A stretch of 59,684 nt of DNA from Balamuthia mandrillaris (GCA_031835245.1 JAVKOQ010000318.1:1-59684), one strand, 5' to 3'; counted from the stretch's first letter, positions 11,565-23,661 are shown. Numbers and translations: made by a program. The notes: generated by a model from the letters alone, not told the origin.

Positions 11565-13176
11565 CTTTTCTTTGGCATGCTCCTTTGTTGTGGCCTTTTA
11601 GGCTAATCTTAACGCATGAAGACACAAGTGAACGGAACACGGCCAGTGACAGCAACCTTCCTCTCACCTTGGGCCTCAGTCTGGGTCTGCCCTTGCTGTT
11701 GATCTTGGTGGCGGCCGTCGTGGTGGCAGTGCTGCTCAGACGAAGAACCATGGCGAAAAGGAGAAGAATGCAGAAAGACCTGGAGGAAGGAGGAGAGAAC
11801 ATGTACCAAATAAATCCCATCCAACCAAGCAAGCATTCAACTCGCGCAAGACATGGAGGTGGAGAAGACAGAGGACTGGGTTTCAGTTGGAACATTCAAT
11901 TCTCTGAGTTGACATTCGGCGAAGAGATTGGGCGAGGGTATGTGGATTCCTTTGCTTTCTAATATGTGTTTCTTTCTCGCCCATTCTTTCTATCCTGTTA
12001 TTCCTTGTCGTTTGTGTCTTTCGTGTAGTTTCTTTCTTTTCTTCCTTCTTTCTCATTCGCGTTGTTTCAGAGGGTTTGGCGTGGTGATGAAAGGAAAGTG
12101 GAGAGGGACACCCGTGGCAATAAAACAGGTACTCACTTCTTCCATGTCATTCAAGTTTATGTTTGCTATCCAATACTTATATGTTTTTGCTAGATTCTTG
12201 CCAAGCATAATGACGAGTTAGAGCAGATGCGAAGCGAGATGGAGATCATGCAGTACGTTTGCGTCTATTCTGATTCTTCCAATTCTTCTACCTTAAGCTT
12301 TCTCTCTCTCTCTCTCTCTCTGATACAGAAACCTGCGTCCACATGGAAATGTGCTTCTCTTGTTGGGAGTGTGCGAAGACGACTTCCACAATCACTATGT
12401 GGTGACGGAGTTCATGGCCAAAGGAGACCTAAGACATTTCCTCATGTCGGAGGAAGGGGAAGCAACAGTGAACCACAAGATGATGGTTCAAATGGCCAGA
12501 GAGATCGCGGTGGGCATGTCCCATCTCCATTCGGAGGGCATCATTCACCGCGATTTGGCTGCTCGCAACTTGTTGCTCACCGAGGAGTTGACCATCAAAA
12601 TCAGTGGTATGTTTACCGCTCTGTTAACATGTTACCCGTTGTGTTGTTGCTTATTGTCGTCATGTCCTGGTGAGACTTTGGATTGTCGCGGCTGAAAAGG
12701 GACACGGAGACAGATGAGCAAACCACCAGGTCCGAAGTGGGTCCCTTGAAATGGTGCGGATGTTGCTCATTTTTCTTAGTTTTACAAAACCATTTAACCT
12801 GGTTTGCAGGATGGCCCCAGAGAGCATATCCCAACAAACCTACTCCCAAAAGTCGGACGTGTGGAGCTATGGGGTGGTCTTGTGGGAGATCGTCAACTTT
12901 GGAGAGGAGCCTTATGCCGACCTCTCTCTTGTTCAAGCTGCCATCGCCGTGGTTGATCAGAGTATGCCCTCTCGCATGTGTTTTTATTTTTGTTGCAGTG
13001 TTGTTTGTTTCTGACACGAGTGAACTGCTCTTCGTCCAAAAGGAGCGACGCCGGGGATCCCGGAGGACATTCCGGAGGTGCTGAAAGGCATCATGAAGGC
13101 GTGCTGGCAATACGACCCCAAGGACCGCCCCACCATGGACGACATCGTCTCCATGCTATCTCCTCCCTCCAAATGA
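10295..13176 (+). CDS. Receptor tyrosine kinase with GATase-like and HYR-like ectodomain
   Basis: Nine exons: 10295-11117, 11187-11519, 11622-11937, 12071-12128, 12194-12252, 12329-12606, 12675-12753, 12810-12961 and 13043-13176. All are in phase and give 743 residues. A signal peptide (about 1-27) precedes a domain resembling ThuA/class I amidotransferase-like folds ([27 protein letters not shown]). A HYR/Ig-like module follows ([30 protein letters not shown]). One membrane helix lies at about 398-424, with RRR on its inner side. The kinase has [40 protein letters not shown] and a C-lobe ending [22 protein letters not shown] and WMAPE are typical of tyrosine kinases; TKL-type dual specificity is the alternative. 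The ligand is unknown. It converges on the myotubularin gene with 70 bp between stop codons. Confidence 0.93.
11522..11560 (+). repeat. (CT)n microsatellite, intronic
   Basis: Directly follows the donor GTTCTC of the second intron of the receptor kinase gene, so the CT run sits at the 5' end of the intron, not in the usual polypyrimidine-tract position. A second run lies at about 12299-12321 just before another acceptor. Confidence 0.85.
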
Positions 13177-13213
13177 TGTCTAACGTTACCACAATGTCGT
13201 GAATGAACAATGT

Positions 13214-13230
13214 ATAGCCTTTATCTTTTT
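13214..13230. terminator. Possible poly(A)-region motif shared with another convergent pair
   Basis: ATAGCCTTTATCTTTTT, or AAAAAGATAAAGGCTAT on the minus strand, between the receptor kinase and myotubularin stop codons. A copy with one difference lies at 26961-26977 between the PARP gene and its convergent neighbour. GATAAA could act as a variant poly(A) signal; this is inferred from position only. Confidence 0.3.
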
Positions 13231-13246
13231 TTTTTGAGCATTTTCC

Positions 13247-16200
13247 TCAAAGCTTGGTACAAGGCAACAGGTCTTCGTTGTGCCGAAAGTAATACTCTCG
13301 CCAAAACTGCAGCCGCCTCATGTCCGAACAGTTGTGAAAGTCGGGCAACACTCCCATTCCTCTCTTCGTTCGGTTCAGCTGTTGTTTGTGTTGCTGCTTC
13401 GCCAAAAAGTATTTTGCGTTGAGGTACTTGTGGGTGTTCTTGGGGTGGTTGACCTGAGACCAGAACGAAAAGGTTCGTTCCCGAAGGTTGGCCTCCACTC
13501 TCTCTTTCTCGCTGTTGCAAAGGAAAGTGCCGTAGAGCCCCGAATAGATGTTGTCGCTGAGAGCAATGAGCAGTTGTTCGTTGAACTCGAAGTGCCGAGG
13601 GTATTGTTGGGTTAGCTGCCATACACACTCTATCCACTGATGAAAGATAGGTGCTTGTTCCTTTTCGTTTTCCTTGTGGTTGCCCAACTTGGCGTTGTAA
13701 TGGCCGCATCGGTCAGCAAACTTGTGGCCAAAACTCAACCATTCCTTTTCGATAAGTACTTGAAAGCCTTTCAAGGTGCGATAGTAGCCATCCAACATGA
13801 GCTGTGCTAAGGCTGACACTTGTGGCGTACGATCCCAGCCATCGCTATTGTTTTTGTTTTTATGGTTAAGAAAGCAACAGAAGAAAAAGACAAGAAGTAA
13901 AAGAAGGAAAATAAACCTGCAGTGAATAAGAACAGAGCAAGAGCATTCTTCGACGGCGTGCACGACTTTAATGGCACCCCTCAACACAGACTTCAGATGC
14001 CACATCCACGAATTGACTGCATTGTTCCAATCGTTATCGTTCTCTTTGTACTGCAAAAAAGAAGAATCTGACGAACTAAAAGAAGACTCCGAAGCGGCAA
14101 ATGCATGTTCTTCTTTGTTCGAACTACCATTGGAAGAAGAACCGTTCGAAGAGGACGAAGAGGAGGAAGAAGACGATGAAGACGGAGAAGTGTTCATGAA
14201 AGAAGGATAACACTGCAGCAAAATGCGCCTCTGGCTCTCTCTCATGACGTGAATGTTGTCGATGTTGAGGAACTTGAATTTGGTGTCCTTGTATACGTCT
14301 TCTCTCTCGTAGCCCGCTCCTTTAGCCATTTGATTAGCCATGGCGTTGGCTTTCGGCCGAGCGTCCATCAGGTACAGCGTCTCGGAGGTAGGATTGGCGC
14401 GAAGGATGTTGGCAATGAGAAGCTCGTCGGCGTGGCCTCGTTGACGAGAGAGGCCCACTCGAGGCTGGCTGCATCTGTTTTTGATAATGAGGAAGAAGAA
14501 AACCAACAAGAGGATTTATGAACAACAAAATAACAAAGAGAAAAGATAGGGAGAGGAGACGCAGATAAAAAACCTTGTAATAACAGCATTGCTAGTGGGG
14601 TGCTTCCAACAACAAACAGGAATCCTGCCTTTGGTCCTAAACTCCTTAACGCTGGGCAACAGCTCGGGAGGAAAACGTTTCGGCAGGCAAAGCACCTGCG
14701 GGTACGTGGGGCAGAGCCCAAAAGTGCTGTTCACATCAGAGAGAAGCACCCAATGATCGTTTGGTAAACCCAAACGATCATACTCCGCAACTGCATCATA
14801 AACTTTCCATCCATCATCATCATCTCGTTGTTCTTCGTTGTTTGTTGTTTGTTGTTTATTGTTGTCAAGTGAAGAGGGCGGAAGAGGAGACTTGAAGTGA
14901 GTTGGGACAAATGAAGAAGCAGAAGTCGAAGCCGAAGAAAGGGGAGGTTTGGCAGGAAGAGGAGGAGGTAAGGGACGAGATTTTGAAGAAGAAAAAGTAG
15001 GAGGAGGAGAAGGGGCACGTTTAGGAAAGATGCTAGTAGTAGGATCATTCTTGTTGCTATTGTTGTTGTTGTTTTGACGAGGAGGACGAGGAGGTGGTGG
15101 TAGTGGTTTACGAGATGAAGCAGAAGAAGATGATGAAGATGAAGATCCGGAAGATAATGAAGGAGAAGGAAGGGCTGCAGGAGCTTCTTTGGAGGTAAAA
15201 GCCGGTTTTCCACCTACGTTTGCCGGATCAGATAAAGAGCGATCGTTGCTTATGTTATTCTGTGAAGAAAATGGTGATGAATGTTCATTCTCGGGAGGGT
15301 TGTAAGCAAATGCGAACATTCCGTTGATGGAAGCTGGTGAGTGAATGCTTATTGCGTCCATAAACTACAGAGAAGAAAAACTGGTAAACGAACGAAACCT
15401 GAAAAGAAATACTGAAAATACAGCCGTAAAGAAAAAGGAAGCAGATAGAAGACACAGAAGAGAAAATAGGAGGAAGAAGGAAGATGGAGGAAAGAAGAAG
15501 GAAGAAGGAAGAATACATACTTGTTTTCGTGCGTCTGTTTTAGGGAAGAAAGAGAACCGCAGGACCCGAATATCTTTGGAAATGACTTCCAAGAATTCGA
15601 CTTGTTGCGACTCATTGTTGGTGTTGACTGCAGACACGTTCTTTGCGTGCTTCTTGTTCTTGCCCTGCCCCAAAGGAAAGCGAAAGAGTCTACCATAGTA
15701 TGTGCCTCCCTCTTGACCGCCGTTCGAATCGGAAGAGAGTATTTCCACTCGAGCTATGGTTGCCATTGGTACTTTAACTTCTTCGTAGAAGGTATCTTCT
15801 GGCTGGTTTGGGGTAATAAAGCAAAAGAAAGAAACAACAATAAGAAAAGAAACGACCATGATATAAGGAAGAGTTAAAAAAAATACCAAGAACAAAGGAT
15901 CCGGAACAAAAATGAGTTGAAAGTTGGAAAGAAACAGGCTTCCTTGGAACCGCATCGCAGAGGAGCGATAAAATACGACCCGGTGCTGCGTGTGCAATAT
16001 CGTTTCTCCTTCCATCAGCTCGCGTGGCCTCAACTCCATCATCGTTCCATGAAAACGACTTCGCTTTCTTCCCTCTTCTTCGTCTTTAGACGAGGAGGCG
16101 GCTCTAACGTCCATCGAGTTCGTGTCGACGGCAAGACGAGGAGAAGGGCTGGGCCGGTCGTTGTTGATCTGCTTGTGACGCTGCAACGCCGATGCCTCCA

Positions 16201-17226
16201 AAGAATATGTTTTCTTTAGTGTTCTGGTATTGTTGTTGTTGTTGTTGTTGCTCAAATTTGTGTTTGTGTCGAGACGTTGCGGAGGTAAATGGGTTGGTTG
16301 TTGTTCGTTGTTGGGGCTGTAGTCTTCATCGATGTAGATTTCCTCATCGAAGGAGAGCAAGACCTCAGGCGGCACGTGAGGTGGTTTCGTATCTTCGGCG
16401 TGCTGTTTGGATGCTTCAATGGTGCCATTGCTTCGTGGGCTCAACAATGCTCCTCCTGTTCGTGCGGTTGTTAACGCGAAGAGAAGCAGGGGAGAGTGGA
16501 GGAGAGGAGAGAACGAGAACAACACAGAGAAGAGAACGAGAAAGAGAGAGCAGAGGATCGAAAGGACAACAACAAAAAAAAAAAACGATCGAGAAGACGG
16601 AGAAGGCCCAAGGGAGGGGAAAAAAAGAGAGAGGAGGGGAGGCCATGTACCGGTAATAGCGGCCGTGCTGCCACGGTTTCTGCTCAGGAGGCCTTGCCTA
16701 AACTCCACGATATGGCTGGTCAGCTGGTCGATCCACCATTGACGCTCCTCGTACGTCTGTTTTTTTTTTTGTTTTTTTGGTGAGAAGGGAACGGAACAAC
16801 AAAAAAAAAAGAAGAAGAAGAAGTTAAACGACGAACGGCAGCACAAAGAAAGTAATCTCGTTGAGCGACAGTCAAACGGAAGCCGTAACCGTTCTTTTAT
16901 TTTGTTGTTGTTGGTCAGTTTTGTTTGTTTTTCAAAACAAAAAATAAATAAAAAAGACGTACGCGTGACTTGATGAACAAGGGCTGCACTTTCGTGGCCT
17001 GCAGCAGGTCGATGAAGCCCTTGGGCTCCTCGTCGGGGGCCTTGGTCTTGTAGTAGAAGAGCTTGTTGCCTTTCTTGATGAACCAGCGCAAGCGCCAGGC
17101 CTTGACGGCCCCTTTCTCTCCCTTCTTGTGCAGCCATCCCTCCAGGTTGGAGGAGGAGGCGGAGGAGGAGGAGGAGGGGGGCGTGGTGGCCGTCGTCGTG
17201 CCGGCAGCCGCCGCAGAGGGGATCAT
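13247..17226 (-). CDS. PH-GRAM-myotubularin phosphoinositide 3-phosphatase
   Basis: Eight exons: 17226-16963, 16893-16837, 16756-16651, 16455-15887, 15802-15521, 15364-14574, 14474-13917 and 13844-13247, about 1,074 residues. It begins with a classical PH domain (LEGWLHKKGEKGAVKAWRLR to TYEERQWWIDQL, about 27-125). The GRAM/PH-GRAM part follows a disordered linker (FQGSLFLSNFQLIFVPD). The myotubularin catalytic domain has GWKVYDAVAEYDRLGLPND, LCPTYPQVLCLP, RIPVCCWKHPTSNAVITR and the CSDGWDR active site (CX5R, about 875-881), so it should be active on PI3P or PI(3,5)P2. A Pro/Ser/Asn-rich insert of about 150 residues splits the catalytic domain between FAFAY and GWKVYD. The intron 13916-13845 splits the Ser codon just after the catalytic Cys. 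Confidence 0.95.
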
Positions 17227-17849
17227 TACCGGTAAAACTTTCTTTTTCTTTCTTTTCCGTTTCTTTTCCTGTTTTTTCTTGATTATGTGTAATTATCGGC
17301 ATTTTTATCAATAATATCGGTATCGCGCGTTCGACTCCAGATAACAGCAAATTTGTTGGAAGCTCATTATTTTATTGAAACCAATCATCAATCAAAAGCA
17401 CATTGTTCAATGGGATATCAAAAACATTTCAACAAATTCTCCGTCGGGGAAATAAAGTGTCGACAAATTTTCCATAAATGGCAGGAAATTTCCGGTATTG
17501 GGTGAATTTCAATTTCACGTTTTCTTTTTATATTTCCAAATCATTTTTTTTGGTGATTATTTTTTTGTTCCTTTCTTTCTTGTCATAGAAAAACTAAAAT
17601 CAACAAAACCAAAAAATAATAATACAAGCGAAACAGAAAAAAAAAAACAAAGCAAACAAAGTTTGTAATATTGCGTACATCGTCAAAGCCAACCTACCTT
17701 ACTACTACGTGTGCTTGCGTGCACAGCACACCCTTCCTTTGCTTTTTCTTTTTCTCGGTTTTGGTTTTTTCCATCTCCAAAAAGTTTTTATTTTATTTTT
17801 ATTTTTATTTTTTTGCAAACGTTTCTGTCTCTCTCTCTCTCTATTCGTT
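17227..17849. promoter_or_regulatory. Divergent promoter, myotubularin / SirB1-like gene
   Basis: 623 bp of AT-rich sequence between two start codons. It includes AACCAATCAT at 17379-17388, a tRNA B-box-like GTTCGACTCCAG at about 17330-17341, TGTCGACA at about 17458 and GAAATTTC-type words near 17487. A pyrimidine-rich 5' leader runs from about 17700 to the ATG at 17850. No gene is seen inside it. Confidence 0.5.
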
Positions 17850-19655
17850 ATGTGGAGAACCAACAAAGCCGCTCTGAGCACAAAGTTTTGCGCCGTTCGG
17901 AGGCTAGGAGCGAGCAGCCTCTCCTCTTGTGCTTTTTCTTCTTCTTCGCTGGCTGCTGCAGGTTCGGGGCGCCTCGCCTTCGCCTTCGCTTCCTCTCCTA
18001 CTCCAACCGCCGCAACGCAGGGGAGCTCCGTGGGAAGGTTCCGTTGCTACTCATCCTCAACGCTGCGGTCCCCACCTCCTCCTTCTCTTGCTTCTTCTTC
18101 CTCTCCTCCTCCTGCTTCATCGCCATCATCATCCGCCTCTGCTCCTTTGGCCACTCCTTCGCTTTGTCACGAGAAGGCAGCGGCAGAGCCGGTGGACCCG
18201 GTGCGAAGGCAGCTCGTGCGCACGATTTATTCTGCGGTGCAGCGCATCAACAGAGACTTTGAGAAGGCGTTCCCGCTTTCGAGGCTGCCGTTCTCCCAAG
18301 TCCAATGTTTGCTTGGTATATATATTTTTGAAAGTTCCTTTTCTCTTCTCTTCTTTCTTCTTCTTTGCCTCTTTCTTCTTCCGTTTCTCACTAACTTTTT
18401 TGTTGTTGTCGTTGACGGTTTCAGCTGAGAACAAAGCAAGAATAGAGCAAGCAACCGATGAACCGGAGCACCCGGCAATCGCTCTTGACTGGAACCTCTC
18501 GCCGTGCTTCTCTTTCACCGAGCAAACCAGACAACGGTTCCAGCAACACAAAAACGAAACCGACTCATCGGTTTGTTCTCCTTTTGAACAAGTTTTCTCA
18601 AGTTATGCTTCTTCTAAAAGTCATAGCAACAGCTGATAGACAAACAATTGGATAACGGATTCCGTTTGCTTCGTGTTATGAACGACGTTTACGACAAGTT
18701 CAAACCGTGGATGCGCATCCTTGGCGGGCTCAACTCACGCACCGATATCGACCAGACGGTAAACATCGAGGACATGGCGATGACCATTGCCATGTTGAGA
18801 GAACGCTCCATCGATCGCGCTAGAGTTCATCGTCAGCTGGATGAAATCGCTGAAAGGGTGAAAGAGCGACTGGAACAGCAGATGCATGACTTGCGTGCTT
18901 ATTCCTCTGTTTCGTCCTTGGAGCAGGAAGAAGGGTTGAGCGAGCGAGATAGCAAAATGGAGGATGCGGCGAAGAAGTTGATCATGTTGAATGAAGTCAT
19001 GTTTAAGGAGCTGGGGTTCGTTGGAGCTGGTGGCGATGTTTATTACCGCCCTGAGAACAACTTTATTGATGCTGTACACCAACCCTTCCTGCTCTGCTTC
19101 TTCTTTTGTCTTCATTTTGGTTGTTGACTTTTATACTGTAACACAGGTGTTAGAACAAAAGCAAGGCATTCCCATTTCTTTAAGCGTGATCTACATGGCG
19201 GTTGGACGGCGGCTAGGACTCGCTCTCAAAGGCATCAATGCGCCATTCCACTTTTTGTTGTACAGCGAAGATACAGGGTTGTACGTGGATGCTTACAACG
19301 GCGGCGCCCTTCTAACTCCCCAGAAATGTGCCGCTTTCCTCAAGTCTCACGCCAAAGTCAAGTAAGTTCTCTTTTTCCTCTGTCGCCTTCTGTTCAAACT
19401 AACGAGACAAATTGCTTTAGTGTAAATCCAGATAATATAGTGTCCCTCTCGGTGGGAAGTTTAGACATTTGCCAGAGAATGTTGACCAACTTGCAGGCCA
19501 TCAGCGTAAAGAAGAACGGATACGATTCAGAAGAGACACGATACTGGAGGGAACATCATCGCGTGGTCTCTCGGTGGTGGCCCATTCTTGAAGCTCCTGA
19601 CCTCCTTTTGAAAAAGGACGGGGAAGAACAAAGTGCAGATTCTTCTTCTTCTTGA
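17850..19655 (+). CDS. SirB1 / transglutaminase-like (Transglut_core2) protein, possible organelle targeting
   Basis: Five exons, 17850-18315, 18425-18570, 18633-19073, 19147-19361 and 19421-19655, join in phase to 500 residues. The core is the SirB1 or transglutaminase-like domain also found in bacterial SirB1 and eukaryotic FBXO21: VLEQKQGIPISLSVIYMAVG, RRLGLALKGINAPFHFLLY, then YVDAYNGGALLTPQKC. Its biochemical activity is not established in the family. The N-terminus MWRTNKAALSTKFCAVRRLG is basic and Ser-rich without acids, like a mitochondrial transit peptide, so ATG 17850 is preferred over the in-frame ATG 17709 in the pyrimidine leader. No F-box is apparent. The end TAA/TGA region is 95 bp from the convergent Roco gene. 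TTGTACATT, a Pumilio-like word, lies in the 3' region near 19690. Confidence 0.9.
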
Positions 19656-19749
19656 TACTAACCACAAAACACAACACAAAAGCAATTATTGTACATTAAC
19701 TATTGAACTTCTTTCTTCCTTCATTTCACTTTCTGCCTTCCGTCATGCA

Positions 19750-22700
19750 TTACAGATTCCAAACGTCAAGAGGAATCACCAAGTCATTGGATGCAATCCA
19801 TCTGCTATCCCGATAGACAGCCTTTCCTCTTCTTCCTTTTTCTTCTCCATTTTCTGCTCCTTCCTCTTCCGTTTCATCAGCGCACCCCATCAACCCTAAC
19901 ATAAAACGAAACTCCTGCTCCAAGCGTTGAACCTCCGTCTGCAACAATGTCAACTGCAGCCTCGACTCCGCCATCGTCTTTGGCCTCTTTGCCTTTCCTA
20001 CCAAATACAACGTCCCTCTTCTTCTATACTCCGACAACGATGAAGCAGAAGAGGACGATTTTGAGGAAGATGAAGAGGTAGATGAAATAAACGAAGAACA
20101 AGAAGATGACGAAGGCGATGATAAAGAAGAACCAGAAACAGAAGAAGCGCTTTGTTCGTTGGATTGAATGAGGCGCTCCAGGTCATCCTTGCAGCGCTCC
20201 ACCTTGGCGCCGGGGTTCATCGGGCCCTTTCTCTGCTCCCTCTTCTCCCTCGCCACCAACTCCACCGGCAGCTCGTTGAGCAGCTGGGAGAGATAGTACG
20301 GAGCCAGCACCACCCAAGGCGATGGGGAGAGGTGGATCAGCACCCCTATGCAGCTGAGGAAGTGGAGGCCTGGGTGGGTGTGGGCAAGGTCCCAACGCTC
20401 CCGGCAGGCGTTGGAGAGGAAGCTCCGCAGATGCATTACGGGAGGATGGTAGGCGAACGCTTTGGAGGCTGCATAAATCTATTTTTTGTTGTGGTTGTTG
20501 AGAAGCATTGTTTGAACGTTTTTAACAATGACATAGGCAAAGAAAGATAACAAGAGAAAGAAGAAAATGTGAAATTGAAAGGGAAATGGAACATGAAATT
20601 GCAACGCTTTAAAAAACAAATTTGAAACACAAACCTCCATGTGAAGATATCCGGTGGGGATGTCCAGATGGAACCATGGATAACGATCGGCCAGCCACAA
20701 CATGTTCAGCCGCAACTTTGCCACGGAGTTCTTCGTCCCTGAGAGGTCCATCGTTTTCACTCTCTGCATCACTTTTCGCAACAACTTCGTTCCAACCGCT
20801 GCTTTCCCCTTCTCCTTTTCTTCTCCTTCATCTTCTCCGGTTTCATCCTTCTCTTCTTCATCCAGTGCCTTGGTTGAGGGAGGAACAAAGGCAGAGACGA
20901 TAGCAATATGTCTCAACTTGGGGTGGTACTTGCTTTGCATCATTTTCATCTTCAACCAAACTTCTTTCTTTGTGTCAGCAGGAATGTCTGGCAGATCGTC
21001 GTGCGTACCGACCAGCATGACGGGTAGCATTGCTTGCGGCAGACGCTGTTCAATGGTGCGCAGCCAGTGGTCCAATCTGGGGAGCTCTTTCTCGGCATGT
21101 GCTATGTTGAAGACTAAAACATACATGGACCAGGGTGTTATCACGAACTCGGTAGATAATTTGTCCTTTTTGAGGTTTTAACAGGAGCAGACATGGTATA
21201 AGAACAGGTTGAGGTAAACGAGAAGCGAAAAGAGATGACGTTTATGGCTGAAACAAAGAACAGACGAGAAGGACAAGACAGAACTACAGAGGAGAAAGAC
21301 CACGTACCGCGTTGCATTCGTAGACACAAATGGTGATAGGCACGTCTCCCTGCCCGCGTTCCACCTCGTACCATGTCCTGTGAATGCCATAAGTGGGTTT
21401 CTGGTAGTCATCGCCGGGGTTGATCCTCTTTTCCTCACTGAATAGAAGGTTGATAAGGGAGCTCTTTCCGGATTGTCTTGGGCCTATCACCACCAACTTG
21501 AAACGAGGTCTCTTTCTGGAACCCTTATAAACTCTGAAAGAAAATTTGAACGTATGAATAAAATGTATAAAAACAAAAATGAAGATACCCCAGAGAACAG
21601 AACGTACTCCCTTAACCAAGCAAGCACCATACCACCGTTTCTATCTGAAGGATGGCTCATGATGTCCAATGGTAGGGCAGTGTACGTGCCATCCAAACGC
21701 AGTTCATCTTTGGTAGTTTCAAGGTGGCCTTGGTGGTGTCCCCACATATCTGCCACAGATATATCTCCTGAATCAGACAGGATTCTGGCTTTGGCAATTG
21801 GCGCGTTGCCTTTTAGCTTCAGAATGGCGAGTTGCTTCATTTGAGGGCTGCCTATGCTTTTGGGCAGGTAGTCTATTGTTTCATTGAGAGACTGTGGAAT
21901 AAGAAAGAAGTAGAGGGACGACAAAAGAATAACAGCAAAATGCTGATCAGACAATAAACTTTACCAATCTTGTTGTAACGCAAGTCTAGTAGTTGAAGGT
22001 TTGTCAACTGTGAGATCTGCTCCGGCACGACAGATATGTGGTTGTGAGCGAAGCGAAGCTCTCGAAGATTGGACAGCTGACCTATGGAGGGTGGAAGCAG
22101 TTTGATGAGGTTGTAGTTAAGGTTAAGGACCGTCATGTTGGCGCAGAGCGGTTGAAATAACAGCTGCTTCATGACCATGGATAGCGTTCTGTTTCGTAGT
22201 TCTACACGATGATAACGTCCTCTGAGAACCTGTTGCGTTTGAAAGGAAGAAAAGTATTGTGGTTAGAAGAAACATACAATAACGTAAAATGCAAAAACTT
22301 AAAGAGGAACAAACCCTGCGCAGCTCCAAATTCTCTTGACAAAGTCGGTTTATCTCAGTGGCATACTTTCTGTAGACCTTATCGTTTTCTCTGTCATCTA
22401 TGACACATTTTAGTTCGTCAGAAGACAGAGAGAACGTACTCCAGAGGGGGAGAGAGAGGACCGAGTGGGAGATAAGGAGACGAACCAAGAAATATTTGTT
22501 CAAAGTCGAAGTTCTCCCGAAGCACTTTGCACATGTCTTTCAAAGTAGCGGCCTCCACGTCTGTGTTCCTCAAATTCAATCCTTTCAAAGGGATCATTCC
22601 TTTGCTGCCTCGAAGAATGTTTAAGAACTCCACTTTTGCTTTCTTGTTCTCATCCTCAAAGAGTAAAATGTTCCCGCTCAAGTCTATTCCAACTTCTTCC

Positions 22701-22966
22701 TCTTGGCCTTCCTTTCTTCGCTCTTCCTTGTAGCAATCCTTCAAAGCGGAATGTATGGTTTGAAAGAGTTTGGCGAGCGCTTCGTCGCTCTGTATCCCAG
22801 CAGCTCGTATCTTCGTGGCAGAGAACACCCACCAAACTAAAGACGAGTGTCCCCCTCCTTCTTTTTCAAGTTCCCCGTGGGAACAAATCTTCCTCTTTCT
22901 TTGGGCCTCAGCAACGACGGCCGATGTCGCTTGTTTGATTTTGTCCTTTGACCCAAGGTGCATCAT
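19750..22966 (-). CDS. Roco family protein: LRR-Roc-COR, without kinase
   Basis: Seven exons, 22966-22486, 22397-22315, 22229-21965, 21872-21608, 21533-21308, 21165-20635 and 20478-19750, give 859 residues. Leucine-rich repeats (LRELRFAHNHISVVPEQISQ; LQLLDLRYNKIDYLPKSIG) lead into a Ras-of-complex GTPase domain: P-loop GPRQSGKSSL, T35-like threonine in PTYGIHRTW, G4-like VGTHDD. The COR part follows (FLSCIGVLIHLSPSPWVVLA). The usual Roc switch II DxxG is not visible; the join reads VYECNA-DKLSTEFVITP. The COR region is short and interrupted by a poly-Ser segment; a C-terminal kinase such as that of LRRK2 is absent. The acceptor of exon 6 (CCTCAAAAAG|GAC) was chosen because it restores the Roc STxxF/VxT pattern and the phase. 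Confidence 0.9.
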
Positions 22967-23350
22967 CGTGTGTTCACCTCCTTTTCTCCACTGTCTCCCT
23001 CCCTCTCCTTCTCTCTCTCTCAATTCGCTTTCTCTCTGCTTGTCGTCGTCTTCTTCTTTTCCTTCTCCTCCTCCTTCTCCTTCTTCTGTGGGTCGTTAGT
23101 TGCTGAAGAGGCACTTTGTTTTTTTTTTTTTTGATCAGAAAAAAAAATGCACAAAAATCAGTTGTTGCGCATCAGGATTCGAACCGAAGGAAGGGAGGTG
23201 GCCAAACCACTTGAAGAAATAAACGTCGCTGACAAGATTCGAACCGGAGCGTTTTGCCACGTGGGGAGTGGAGGGGACCCTCTGCAACAGCAACAACAGA
23301 ACGTGGATCGTTCCTGTGCTTGGAATGATGAATGTCGATTTCTTTTTCGG
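22967..23350. other. Spacer with two tRNA B-box-like words
   Basis: This 384 bp stretch is the 5' leader and promoter of the Roco gene plus the 3' region of the macrodomain gene, both on the minus strand. On the minus strand GGTTCGAATCC lies at 23173-23183 and GGTTCGAATCT at 23237-23247, each matching the Pol III B box in core. Neither folds into a full tRNA: no matching A box at usual spacing and no 7-bp acceptor stem. Confidence 0.4.
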
Positions 23351-23619
23351 TCAAAGAGAGTACACCCGGACATGAATGGGACAGTCCTTGAATACGTCCT
23401 GCAAGATCGTGGAAACGTTGGGCCACCTCAGGCCGTCCAATCCACAGCCCAGCCTGGGCAATGCCAGCTGCTTGACCCCATGCCTAACGCAATGCTCCCG
23501 CATGGCCTCCAGCGAGCTTTGAAGGGCGGCATAGGTTGGCTTGTCGCGATAGACCTTCTTGGTGATCAAATAGTAGATGAAGCGACCTCCTCTTCGCAAC
23601 ACACAAACTCCACCTGGGG

Positions 23620-23661
<42 letters not shown>

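Noticed and set aside
15365-17350. Single 661-codon minus-strand frame
   Set aside because: It reads through several introns of the myotubularin gene; the spliced model gives continuous PH, GRAM and phosphatase domains.
23158-23270. Tandem tRNA genes on the minus strand
   Set aside because: B-box words are present, but no 7-bp acceptor stem, no proper anticodon arm and wrong A-to-B spacing.
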